Below, in pieces: positions 42,170 through 53,737 of a DNA stretch of 64,000 nucleotides; position 1 is the stretch's first letter, and each line of letters begins with the position of its first letter. The DNA is taken from contig NC_065887.2 in assembly GCF_932274485.2 (NCBI RefSeq), forward strand, positions 43,419,201 through 43,483,200. Direction: 5' to 3'. The translations under genes and the position numbers were made by a program. The notes under the pieces are model-generated. The model ran no database searches. It saw nothing but the letters and a program-made list of their open reading frames with translations, and was not told the origin of the DNA. This DNA is from Patella vulgata. Its lineage: Eukaryota; Mollusca; Gastropoda; Patellidae.

Positions 42170-42628
42170 TTGTTCATCTAAGTCTCTAACTCAATATCAT
42201 CCAAAGTCTTACACGTTGAAAATACGAATTATTTGTCAATTCAAGTCAACATTGATGTTGTCATCTTACCGGGAAAAGACAGAATTCTGATATCCAATAT
42301 TTAAGACAAAAAAAACATTTTACCATTGGTACACTAATCGTGTACCATAGTGCGTTTTAGCGTCATTTGTAACAAGTGACCAGGAAGAACGAGGCTAGAC
42401 ATATTCAACTGGGGAGCCTGCCCAATAGACTGGAATAACCAGACGCTAGAAATTGCTATAGGGTTGAGACACATGCCGTATTTCGCTGGACATAACTGAT
42501 TTGAAATTAAGAGTCAAAACGGAAACAATTGAATGTAAATCATTTTTTATACAATCAGATTACATATGCGTTGCAACCCATTTGGGCCAATTTCTAGGTC
42601 CCAAATATTAGCGATTTAGCTCCTTTAA
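42170..42628. mobile_element. TTAA MITE family H, copy 1
   Basis: Right end TAGCGATTTAGCTCCTTTAA. Shares TCTGATATCCAATATTTAAG, ACACTAATCGTGTACC and TTGAATGTAAATCA with the copies at 50716 and 53064. Left end diverged. Confidence 0.8.
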
Positions 42629-42863
42629 CTAGAATATGACCCTTTATAAAGCATTTGTTCTTTTAATGTATCAAATACATCAATAAGAAACTGTATATGT
42701 GCAAAGTTTTGTGTTTCTGTACTACCCAGGAGTTTCCGGGTTCTGATTTCCCCAGTTCGATGGTGCAGAACGGGGGGTGTGACATGTAACAGCTTCTAAT
42801 CGTCAGACTGGGGAAAATCACCGCCTTTTTACACGCTACGGTGTCACACGATTTAGAGAACGC

Positions 42864-45167
42864 TTAAAGATACGTTATGGGAGATTCGATAACGAGTTGG
42901 CAGTTCTCACTATAATAATTAACCAGCGGCTGCCAGGCAGGATACGCCCACATTTTCGAGAGATGGATAGAGAACAAGCTAACAAGAAAGTGATTTTTCC
43001 TACAATCAAGGGCCATAATTCAGGAAATTACAATGCGATATGCGCATATATCGAAAGGAACTGAGATCTTTGTGTTATAAACACATAAAAATTGTGACCT
43101 CTATAGGGTCCACAACCTTGATATACCATATTTTTACGCTATTTGAGAACGAACGGCGGCCATTTTGTCTGTCAATTTTGGGGCGATTTTCACAAAATTC
43201 AAACTCAACTGTCCTTAGGGTGGAACGGTAATATAATAATACGGTTTTTTAAATCGGATAAAAATTATGACCTCTATAGGGTCCACAACCTTGATATACC
43301 ATATTTTTACGCTATTTGAGAATGAACGGCGGCCATTTTGTCTGTCAATTTTGGGCCGATTTTCATGAAATTCAAACTCAGTCGTCCTTAGGGTGTAACG
43401 GTGATATAATAATACGTTTTTTTAAATCGGATAAAAATTATGACCTCTATAGGGTCCACAAGCTAAAAACGCGATTTTTCGTACAATCAGGGGCCATAAT
43501 TCAGGAAATTACGGTCCGATATGCGCGAATATCGAAAGGAACCGAGATCTTTGGGTTGTAGACTTACATTTCAAGTTTCAACAAAATCGGATAAAAATTG
43601 TGACCTCTATAGGGTCCACAACCTTGATATACCATTTTCTTACGCTATTTGAGAACGAACGGCGGCCATTTTGTCTGTCAATTTTGGGCCGATTTTCACG
43701 AAATTCGAATTCAGTCGTCCCTAGGGTGTAACGGTGATATAATAATACGTTTTTTTAAATCGGGTAAAAATTATGACTTCTATAGTGTCCACAAGCTAAA
43801 AACGTGATTTTTTTAGCAATCAGGGGTCATAATTCAGGAAGTTACGGTCCGATATGCACGAATATCGAAAGGAACCGAGATCTTTGGGTTATAAACTTAC
43901 ATTTCAAGTTTCAACAAAATCGGATAAAAATTGTGACCCCTATAGGGTCCACAACCTTGATATACCATATTCTTACGCTATTTGAAACGAATGGCGGCCA
44001 TTTTGTCTGTCAATTTTGGGCCGATTTTCACGAAATTCGAACTCAGTCATCCTTAGGGTGTAACGGTGATATAATAGAACGGTTTTTTAAATCGGATAAA
44101 CATTATGACTTCTATAGGGTCCACAAGCTAAAAACGTGATTTTTCGTACAATCAGGGGCCATAATTCAGGAAGTTACGGTCCGATATGCACTAATATCGA
44201 AAGGAACCGAGATCTTTGGGTTATAAACTTACATTTCTAGTTTCAACAAAATCGGATAAAAATTGTGACCCCTATAGGGTCCACAACCTTGATATACCAT
44301 ATTCTTACGCTATTTGGGAACGAACGGCGGCCATTTTGTCTGTCAATTTTGGGCCGATTTTCACGAAATTCGAACTCAGTCATCCTTAGGGTGTAACGGT
44401 GATATAATAGAACGGTTTTTTAAATCGGATAAAAATTATGACTTCTATAGGGTCAACAATCTAAAAACGTGATTTTTCGTACAATCAGGGGCCATAATTC
44501 AGGAAGTTACTGTCCGATATGCGCAAATATCGAAAGGAACTGAGATCTTTAGGTTATAAACTTACATTTCAAGTTTCAACAAAATCGGATAAAAATTGTG
44601 ACCTCTATAGGGTCCACAAGCTAAAAACGTGATTTTTCGTACAAACAGGGGCCATAATCCATGAAGTTTCAATCCGATACATGCCAATATCGAAAGCAGC
44701 CGAGATCTTTTGGTGATAAACCTATATTTCAAGTTTCGTCGAAATCGGATAAGAATTGTGACCTGTAGAGAGTCCACAAACAATTGTGGACGGACGGACG
44801 GACGGACGTCCGGACGGACAGGGGCGACGGCATAATACGGCCACATGAAAATGTGGGCGTATAAAAACTAGATAACGTAATGGCAATTTGCTGAAAATTT
44901 CATTCAAATTGAACCGAGAACTAAGCGATCGAAATTTCCACCTAGCCTCGATCATCATTACTAAAGTCAGTACGATAAACAGCATAGTCTCGATTATCCA
45001 CTTAATCGTTAAATCGTGGAGGAAAGTTATGCAGTAAATCGGCTCATAATCCACTAAAGATCGCAGACTTGCGATGTCATCTCTACAGTTGATTATGGTC
45101 TAGATAGGTTAATTAATGTCTAATTAATAATTTAGATAACATTTCAGGCCTAAAGAAAGACCTGCAA
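42864..45167 (+). mobile_element. Family C MITE split by a 1.9-kb family G element
   Basis: Left piece 42864-42922 (TTAAAGATACGTTATGGGAG to CACTATAATAATTAA). Right piece about 44863-45167 (AAACTAGATAACGTAATGG, GAAAATTTCATTCAAATTG, TTAATTAATGTCTAATTAAT). Together they match 4850-5231. The 3' terminus is lost. Confidence 0.88.
42923..44862 (+). mobile_element. Family G element with five long internal tandem units
   Basis: Begins CCAGCGGCTGCCAGGCAGGA, then TACGCCCACATTTTC; ends GACGGACGGACGTCCGGACG, GGCATAATACGGCCACATG and AAAATGTGGGCGTAT, so the outer ATACGCCCACATTTTC is an inverted repeat. The interior is tandem copies of an about 340-bp unit made of two halves (TTGATATACCATATTTTTAC ... GGCGGCCATTTTGTCTGTCA, and CTAAAAACGTGATTTTTCGT ... 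CGAAAGGAACCGAGATCTTT). Open frames across it are repeat artefacts. Non-autonomous; superfamily unknown. Confidence 0.85.
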
Positions 45168-47200
45168 TATGAGACTAACATATGGTATGGTTAATAGTAT
45201 ACAAGGTTATTTATTCAGTGAGGAAATATTTTGCCATAGCAGTGACGTGGGTTGTACGTCTGTTAGTCTACTTTCCTGGAAAATATTATAAACCGAGTTC
45301 TCCTTTAATGTATACGTTCATATTTTGTATTACCTTATAAGGTATAATAATAGTAATCTCTTTATTTTGAAAGGGTGGAAAATTAGGCCTGATACCATAT
45401 ATAGCTATATGCATAATAATCAATGAATGGGAAGGCTATAAATATATTTATCGCCCATTGGGAAGGCGATATTATTATACAATGAATGAAATGAGATGAT
45501 GACCAATCTGGTTAATGAAGACGGATATACGGGACGTCGGGTTTACGTATCAATCCCAACGATAACTAAAACAACAACAATAATAAATAACAGGCACATA
45601 AACCAATATTTAGAACAACATAAAACGATATTTAGAACAGCATAAAACGATTAACATAAAATGATATTTAAAACAACATATAACGATATTTAAAACAACA
45701 TAAAACGATATTGAGAACAACATAAAACTATGAACAATAAAACTATTTTATCGTGAAATCAAATGAACTATTGGAGAATTTCTAATCAGACGCTTAGTTT
45801 GTTTATTTATTATCTATGACATTATGGTGACCTTGTGATAAGAGGTCATTGTCACCTTGGGTCTAGATATTGCATGCCATGCCGTTAAATTTATTTTATA
45901 CTGGTAGAAAATGACAACTATATGAGGAGGGCGATGATGACAATGATGACGGGGATGAATGGAAGACGATGATCATGAGCCTATAAAATACCGAGGTTAT
46001 TAGAAGTTTTTGTTTTGTCATGTTTGAGTTCAGAAACTAGGCCTATTATGTCGTAATAATATTTCGATTTATTAATAGGAATATTATGTCGTAATAATAT
46101 TTCGATTTATGGATTAAATATGGCTACCCCACATAGCTGCTGAACTATCTTAAATATCCTTAACTAAATACACATACTCTGACATGGATGAATGTGGTGG
46201 TGAGCGTGTGTGGAGGGCGTGGCAGGGGTGGGGTGTGAGGAAGGGCGAAGGTGGAAAGGCATCCTTGTATATCATCTGGGTTATATTTAAAAGTAGGCTA
46301 TTTAATTCTAAACCAAATTAAATCTTTAATTAACTCTACCAGTTATGATTACAAATTAAAGCTCGTCAACCCTACTTTAGGAATTAAACTCCCTCCCGCC
46401 TCTCGCTCAATACAAATATAATCCTGGACCTGCTTCTCACTCTGAAAATGAATAGGCTAAAAAAGATGGTGAGATAGAATGAGCATTCGAAGCGCGAGGT
46501 AGTGATATAGGCGTGTGATATCACAATGCTTTGCCTCAAATTTCCTTAACAGGAACGTGGCAAACCTCTTCCAGTAAAAAAAATCCTGGATCCGCCCCTG
46601 ATAATGGATATAAACTGAACTTCGCCATTATTCACATGTGTGTGTGTGTTTTATTGATTGATAAGACAGACGACATACCATATAAAGAGTTATCTATAGT
46701 TTGTTTGATATATGTGTCGATATGCTTTCAAACACCTGCCGTATAAGAAGTTATCTATTCATATCGATATGTTTTAATAGGACCAGGTAAACAATACCAA
46801 CCATATTTGGGTTATGATCCATTGTATGTTTTAAAAAGTTTGAAATTGGCAATCTATGATTTTATCGAATTATATATAGGTGGTGATCAAGTATTTTCTT
46901 TCCCCACTGGGCCTGCCAGTAGGTCATTTAGAGACTAATGCCACCCGGACACTTGCACGATTGTTGTCACCGTGGATTTAATCGTGGTGTAATCGTGTTG
47001 ATTTTATCATACCCCGGGGCCGCGACAGGGGCCGCGACAGGGACCTCCGAGAACTGGGACAAACATCTCAGCTAAAACACAGAAAATGGGAATTAACACA
47101 ACCTACGACATACCAAATACATATACTACGTTTTAGTTTTACTGATGTAATAATACTCAAATGGTGATATGGCTGAAAGAATAACAAGCTCGCCCGGACA
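45168..47200. other. Intergenic; small repeats only
   Basis: 45484-45555 has a family A SINE scrap (GGTTAATGAAGACGGATATA). 45590-45735 repeats ACATAAAACGATATTTAGAA. 46045-46110 has a 28-bp duplication. 46410-46600 includes AATCCTGGATCCGCCCCTG, an end motif like that of the small MITE at 61619. No coding signal. Confidence 0.5.
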
Positions 47201-47203
47201 TTG

Positions 47204-47443
47204 GTCGGAAAGCAATCTGATTAAGATACATATCTATATTTCGTTTTGTTTTTTATACTTTCGATGGCCTACACTACATGAAGATCTGACCGGTTGTAGT
47301 GATAGGTCACGTTAGAGGTCATACTGTTTCATAGCTCACATCATTCAGAACACGTCAATGATAACAACTCTTCCAGATCCTAGTGTAAAACTATAAAAAC
47401 GAAACGAAATAGGATCTGTGTTTTAACCAGATTGGTCGGAAAG
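47204..47443. mobile_element. MULE-like MITE, family I, with exact 9-bp TSD
   Basis: Element 47213-47434 starts CAATCTGATTAAGATACATA and ends TTTTAACCAGATTG. Inverted termini of about 50 bp with TATTTCGTTTTGTTTTTTAT. An exact 9-bp duplication GTCGGAAAG lies at 47204-47212 and 47435-47443. Confidence 0.85.
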
Positions 47444-48055
47444 TAGTCCGCAATTGTCAAAAATATTAAAAAAAACATTGAGTTTTTATCGCCTAACAAA
47501 ACAAAGACGACAGTAAATGTTTCACTTTCAGTTTTGTTTTTAATGATGGGATACCAGTCAGCCTACATAGGGCGATGTATAACTGCGTGCATGACCGTCA
47601 TTGTATAGCGTTCTACAGGCCCGGACTAGGCACTGCCCGGGCCCAGATACCCTGATGGTGAAGAGAGCCTCAAACGGAACGAGTATGGACCCCCACGCTG
47701 TAAAGTCCTCGGCAGGTGACTTATAGTTTTTAATTCACCAATTTTTCCCAAAAATGTGGACCCACAGAATCCGATTCTAAGCTTCCCCACCACGCCATTT
47801 AGTACACACATTCAGAAAAATCGCCGTTTTTTCTACTATACGATCAAGTAACAGTGTATTTTTTTTTTTATTAACTTATGCCAACAATATCTTTTAAAAC
47901 ATTACTCGGCATACCTCCGGACCCCTCTAGGCTCTAGGCCCCTTGACATGTGTCCCAGCTGCCCCCACCCCCACCAGCTCTCATACCTTGTTTTCAGTCG
48001 TAGCAATCATGTTGATTGTATCGAAACGTATCTGAACGTACCAGATCCTGGACGA
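47444..48055. other. Intergenic, with a GC-richer segment
   Basis: 47615-47955 contains GGCCCGGACTAGGCACTGCC and CTAGGCTCTAGGCCCCTTGA, which look like ends of a small repeat, but I cannot define it. Confidence 0.4.
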
Positions 48056-48283
48056 GGGAGAGAGAGAGAGAGGGAGAGGGGGAGGGAGAGAGAGAGAGAG
48101 AAAGGGAGAGAGAGAGGGAGAGAGAGAGAGAGAGAGGTGGAGGTTTAACGTCCACTCAACACAAACTAGGTCATTTCCGGACTAACATGGTTCAATTTTA
48201 TTTCAATAATTCGCTTGCGCGTAAAGGTCTTTAGCAGTTGGGGGAAACCGGAGGACCCGGAGAAAACCCGCCAGGTACGTGAA
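48056..48283 (-). mobile_element. SINE family B, 5'-truncated copy with impure (GA)n tail
   Basis: GA/GGGA tail 48056-48136, then GGTTTAACGTCCACTCAACA through GGAGGACCCGGAGAAAACCC. Stops before the head. Confidence 0.88.
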
Positions 48284-48440
48284 CAGTCCAAACTGAACGA
48301 TATAGTCGTTTGCACCTGCTTAGTCCGTGCTTCTCGTTCTTTAAAAATTCTGTGTCATTTGTAAATCCGCCATTACAAATTACTTCAGCAATGTAAACGT
48401 TGTATTTGAGAAATGAGTGTTTGTTATTCGATTTGATACA

Positions 48441-49843
48441 CTGGTATACGGAAGCCCATTAGGGTCAATCAAATGAAAAAAAATTCTGACTATCTTGTAA
48501 TTACAAGATAGCCTAAGATAGCCTATCTTGTAATTACAAGATAGCCTATCTTGTAGTTACAAGATAGCTATCTTGTAGTTACAAGATAGCTATCTTGTTA
48601 TTACAAGATACGGAAAAGCCCATGAGTAACTTATTTTAAGGTCGCCATACACAGATTTATCGAATAGCTAGGTCAACGCCGTACTTTATTTTATGTTACA
48701 GAATCGGCACATTCATGTCATGCTTCCATAAATATCATTCGTTATTTTCATGCCTCCATTAAAATCATAAAGTTCATACTCTCATTAACTTCACACTCCC
48801 ACCAACTTCATATTAATATCATGATTCATCAATTTTAATGCTCTTATACACGCTATTTATATTTTTCCGAAAACTTCATTAAATTTTGATTTTTGGCTGT
48901 TTTTATTGTCTGCAGAAGTTACCGATTTTAGCGATTTTTTTACATTTCAAAGAAAATTAAAAACTGTGCGAAGTCAAAACGAACTAAAACAAAAAAAACA
49001 ACATTTTTACGGTTAATCATCAACGGCCATTGAACAGCAGATATGATTCAAATCTGTTGAAAATCGGAGTCTCAATATGTACGATAAATGGACAGTAAGT
49101 AACGAAAATGCATTCTAAAAAATGGACACGGCGTCTAACAACAGTTTATTTATAGCCTGTGGTATCTCCCGACGAATACAAAGTTTTGAGAGGGATTTGA
49201 AGCAAATTTTTGATAGATTAATTAGTGTGAATATGATTTTAGTCCAAATATATCATCATATCACGTAGTTTGAACGCGGGAAAGTATCTTTAAGGAGAGC
49301 ATGAAATCAATGAATCATTAATAAACGATATCAATGAGAGTATGAAGTTGGTGGGATTATGAAGTTAATGAGAGTATGAAGTTGGTGGGATTATGAAGTT
49401 AATGAGAGTATGAACTTAATGAATGGTTTTTGAGGAGGGTACGAAATAGCTAATGATATTAATAGGAGCATGACCTGAATGTGCCGATCCCGTAACATAA
49501 AAAAGGTACTTCGATAGCCTAGCTATCCGATAAATCAGTGTAGGCCGACCTTGAAATAAACTGGTTAGAACACTTTTTTTCATGTGATTGACGCTAATGG
49601 GCCACTCCGTATCTTGTAATTATAAGATAGTTACAAGAAAATTATCTTGTAATTACAAGATAGCTATCTTGTAATTACAAGATAGCCTAATATAACCTAT
49701 CTTGTAATTACAAGATAGCTATATAAAATGGTTATTATCTTGTAATTACAAGATAGGCTATATTAGGCTATCTTGTAATTACAAGATAGTCAGAATTTTT
49801 TTTTTTTTCATTTGATGGACCCTAATGGGCTTCCGTACTGGTA
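48441..49843. mobile_element. Fold-back element, 1391 bp, with palindrome clusters and 6-bp TSD
   Basis: Element 48447-49837, flanked by exact CTGGTA (48441-48446, 49838-49843). Termini TACGGAAGCCCATTAGGGTC are near-identical inverted repeats. Each arm carries clustered copies of the perfect 20-bp palindrome TATCTTGTAATTACAAGATA or its variants (about 48483-48612 and 49611-49795). Complementarity continues inward for about 400 bp (TTATTTTATGTTACAGAATC / ACATAAAA; CCCACCAACTTCAT / ATGAAGTTGGTGGG). The loop (about 48850-49293) contains family F MITE sequence. No transposase. Superfamily unknown. Confidence 0.9.
49068..49293. mobile_element. Family F MITE portion in the loop of the fold-back element
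   Basis: TCAATATGTACGATAAATGG, CATTCTAAAAAATGGAC, GAAGCAAATTTTTGATAGAT and end GTATCTTTAA match 16790-16999. Confidence 0.75.
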
Positions 49844-49877
49844 ATATTCCTGCTGTAAATCCGTATCTACCTTTAAG

Positions 49878-49983
49878 GATTTCTGGACAAAACCACAAAA
49901 ATCTCTACAATATCTGGATAAAACCACAAAAATCTCTACAATATCTGGATAAAACCACAAAAATCTCTACAATATCTTGACAA
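49878..49983. repeat. 30-bp tandem repeat, three copies
   Basis: AAACCACAAAAATCTCTACA plus ATATCTGGAT. Confidence 0.92.
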
Positions 49984-50061
49984 AATTTCTTTTAAACTAA
50001 TTAATTATATGAGAGTGGAATTGTGCACGAAATAATTAAATATGAGAGTGGAATCGGGCAC

Positions 50062-50443
50062 TTAAACATGCATTATGCAAGAGCTAAATCTGCCTATTAC
50101 AGGTCTTTCTTTCGGCCTGAAAAGTTATCTAAATTATTAATTAGACATTAATTAACTTATCCAGACCATAATGAACTCTTGATGTCAACGCTAGCCTTCG
50201 ATATTAACTGGATTCACGATAATTAAATCATAAATCTGAATAATCGAGACTATGCTTTTTTTTACTACTGACTTTAGTAATGAAGACCGAGGCTAGGCGG
50301 AAATATTCAATCGCTTAAATCTCGGTTCATAGTGGATCAATTTGACTGAAATTTTCAGCAAATTACCTTTACATTATATACTTTTTAACTGTTATAGTGA
50401 GAACTGCCAACTCTTTATCTAATCTCCCATTATATATCTTTAA
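50062..50443 (-). mobile_element. TTAA MITE family C, full-length
   Basis: TTAAACATGCATTATGCAAG at left and ATCTCCCATTATATATCTTT with TTAA at right. Same interior as 4850-5231 in reverse orientation. Confidence 0.9.
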
Positions 50444-50715
50444 CGGACTCCGTAGCTCTGTAATAAAACCTTGAGGTTGTGAGGAATTTCTGATTATTAG
50501 GTGAGTCTCACTAACATAAGAAGAGATATTTGATTGAGGTTAGATGACGGGAGTTATTGTATATAACAGTTGAAATAGAACACGTAGAGACTATTCAGTA
50601 TTGTTGCACGGGTTGTGTGAGGCCAGCGCGGGGAAAGGGGGTCAGAAAGAATATTACCTGTGTCTGTACATTCTCCAATGAGTAGTGGTTTCAGGTGACT
50701 TAAATTCTGTTTGAT

Positions 50716-51162
50716 TTAAAGGAGCTAAATCGCTGACATTTGGGACCTAGAAATTGACAAAAGTGGGTCGCAACGCATATAATACTGTAATATGAATGTA
50801 TATAAACTGATTTACATTCAATGGTTTCCGTTTTTACTCCAATTTTCAAATCAGTTATGTTCGACGAAATAAGCAAATTTCTAGCGTCTGGTTATTCCAG
50901 TCTACATACGCCGTTTGATTTGGTGCAATGTGTCTAGCCTCGTCCCTCGAGTCCCTTGATACAACTGGGGCTGAAGCGCATTATGCTACACGATTCGTGT
51001 ACCAATGGTAAAATGTTTATTTTGTCTGAAATATTGGATATCAAAAGCCCATCTTTTCCTGGTAAGATCACAACATGAATGTTGATTTAATTTGACAAAT
51101 AATTTGTGTTTTCAATGTTAAAGATTTTGGATGATATTGAGTTAGAGACTTAGCTTCTTTAA
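50716..51162. mobile_element. TTAA MITE family H, full-length copy 2
   Basis: TTAAAGGAGCTAAATCGCTG at left and AGAGACTTAGCTTCTTTAA at right, so inverted termini of about 17 bp within TTAA. The interior is reverse-oriented relative to copies 1 and 3. Confidence 0.88.
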
Positions 51163-51719
51163 ACATGAGGTGTCCCACCAAAAGAATTTGGGTATTTTTG
51201 AGGTTTGTATGGGTGTGTGCGATGGGGGTAGGGGTCGATCACACACGTTTTCTTTGGCTTTAGGGGTTATAATTTACATGACATAAATTAGTATGTCTAA
51301 ATTAATTTCTCACAACATAATAAGTACACATAATTATGTTAATTGTTGGAAGCCATGGGCTGACCGTGGTATTTTATAGCGTGGTATTAAGCCCTTGTCC
51401 ATTATATAAGGTATGTGTCCTGGGGCGACTGTAGTATTTAGTCCCGATGTATTAATAGTATTTAAACCCGGTCAGTTGCATGATGTAGAGCGACCTTGGT
51501 ACTTATAGCTAACAATTACATGGTGTGTGCCCATCATATTTAGCCCAGAGATGAGTGAACCGTTTTAAATCCCCATTTAATTTAAATGATTACCCGTGTT
51601 TGGTCTACATTTACACGCTCTGTTAATCAGACCTCGACCTCTTTAATTTTATAATAACCTGGTCAAAATATTTAAATAAAACCTGGCATTCTACAGTGCA
51701 GGTAATCACATCATGTATT
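51163..51719. other. Intergenic, nothing recognised
   Basis: No coding signal or repeat that I could match. Confidence 0.45.
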
Positions 51720-51846
51720 GAGAGAGAGAGAAATGGATGTTTAACGTCCACTCCGTCCTGCACCACTGACAAGAAAAAAACAGACTGGAAAATCGCGGAG
51801 AACTTTATAAAACCACCAACGGGGTCAAACCCGCGACCCCCTAGTT
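51720..51846 (-). mobile_element. Chimeric SINE: family A head and centre joined to family B 3' end
   Basis: Read on the minus strand: a B-box-like GCGGGTTTGACCCCG, then TTCTCCGCGATTTTCCAGTC, the family A central CTTGTCAGTGGTGCAGGACG, then at GGAG it switches to family B TGGACGTTAAACATCCATTT and (CT)n. The join falls at a GAG shared by both families. Only one such copy is present in this window. Confidence 0.75.
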
Positions 51847-52574
51847 AATTTATAGTTAAACGATATAAAACCAATGTTAATTTTTAGAAATCTTTTAGGC
51901 CTACAATAAAGGTAATTCTCGTACAGAAGGGTAAACTAATTTTTTCATACCTGTGTTTAAATCACGTTACCTGTGTACAGGTGTAATATTTTATGTAATG
52001 AAAAAGCGGTTAAACACAATAGGTCTATAGTGTAGATATTTAGACCAATAGATACCATATACATACAGGTGATATTCACTTCACATAACACACGATTGGG
52101 TCAAAAAAATGTATAGACAAATACATTCTACCTGAAATACTCAGGTATACGAGATAGAGTACTGTGACCGTGGGGTCCTTCAGATATTACAAGAGTCTGG
52201 AATGATTCTTCAAATCTTTAATACTAGAAACTTATAAACATAATTATCTTTACAGGACCGCGGATAACCGACTAGTACCCTAAATCTACTCTAAGTCGGA
52301 TAGACCTAAAGTACAATCATATTATATTTATATGGAATTACTTGACATAAACCAGCATTAATGTACAAAATAAGAAATACAACAATGGTAAATAAAACAG
52401 TTAATAGATTAATCATACGATTGACATGTACACGAGACGGGTCATATAGACAGTTACTTTCTATCTATAAAAGTTGTAAGGGATTATAATAAATTAACAT
52501 GTCATTAGCATTACATTACATTTCATCATTGGCTAGTCACCTTTTAAAAGCATACATACAATTAATGTTTTAAA
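51847..52574. other. Intergenic, AT-rich
   Basis: Nothing recognised. Confidence 0.45.
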
Positions 52575-52641
52575 TTAAATGAGGTTTAACGTCCTACTTT
52601 TCTGCTCCAACTGGACTAATGAAGACGGTTAATGCTTTAAA
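52563..52641 (-). mobile_element. SINE family A, very short 3' copy
   Basis: Only AAATGAGGTTTAACGTCCTA through CTAATGAAGACGG is present (about 52577-52628), flanked by near-identical TTAATGTTTTAAA and TTAATGCTTTAAA. It looks like a severely 5'-truncated insertion with its own target duplication. Confidence 0.7.
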
Positions 52642-53063
52642 GGAATAGAATATTATATTATTATATTCTTTATTTCCTCCAGTTATGAAGAGTACAAACA
52701 ATACGGCTTATAAGATATAAGATACACACAATGCAGATAATAAATACAGAAATATACATATACAATATACAAACTAATTTGAAGTAAGGACTTAAAGATC
52801 AATATTCAAGAATTAAATTATAACATATAACTACTATAACCTGCATGGTTATAGTACGCATATCCACCTCGTGTACGAGACATATCACTACTCTATAACA
52901 ACGTTCTAAAGCGATGGATTTCAGAATCCGAAGTTAGTAGAAAATAACCTTGGGGTCAAAGGTCACTAGCGCGGTGAATATTTAAACGTTACATGTAACT
53001 ATAAACGCAGTGATTACATGCCTTCAATCGATGTTGTCAATCCAGGTTTTGTGTGATTCATAC
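52642..53063. other. Intergenic, AT-rich
   Basis: Nothing recognised. Confidence 0.45.
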
Positions 53064-53491
53064 TTAAAGGAGTCAAGTCTTTACATCGATATCATCCACA
53101 GTCTTCGACATTGCAAACACGACTTATTGGTCAATTTAAATCAACACTGATGTTGTTATCTAACCGTGAAAAGATGGGCTTCTGATATCCAATATTTAAG
53201 ACAAAATGAAAATTTTAAAATTGGCACACGAATCGCGTCCCAGAATACTTTCGAGTGCCATTTGTAATGAAGCGACTCGATGAACGAGGCTAATCATATC
53301 CCACAGAGAATACTACCGGTGTAGACTGAAATGACCAATTTGGACTCTTCGCGTATTTCGCCGAACATAACAGAAACGATTGAATGTAAATCAGTTTATA
53401 TACATTCATATTACATTATTACATGTATATGCATTTCGACCCATTTGTGTCCATTTCTAGTTGCCAAAGAATAGCGATTTAGCTCCTTTAA
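53064..53491. mobile_element. TTAA MITE family H, full-length copy 3
   Basis: TTAAAGGAGTCAAGTCTTTA at left and AATAGCGATTTAGCTCCTTT with TTAA at right. No coding capacity. Confidence 0.88.
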
Positions 53492-53582
53492 TTCGAAAAC
53501 CAAAATATATTACGTCATTTCCTATCAGATTTATTGAATTAGGTCATTGGCATATTTTTGTCTTTAGTTATGTTATTTATCT

Positions 53583-53695
53583 GTTAATTAAACATAAGAC
53601 GACTACACTGGATTCTAACTACTCAAACATAAGACGACTACACTGGATTCTAACTACTCAAACATAAGACGGCTAGACTCTGGATTCTAACTACT
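53583..53695. repeat. 36-bp tandem repeat, three copies
   Basis: CATAAGACGACTACACTGGA plus TTCTAACTACTCAAA. Confidence 0.9.
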
Positions 53696-53737
53696 CAGAT
53701 TTGACGTACTTTTAAAAAACCACACATGGTAAGAAAT

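Noticed and set aside
43040-45054. Frames with recurring FKSDKNYDLYRVHKLKT-like peptides
   Set aside because: They are translations of the tandem units of the family G element and recur with each unit.
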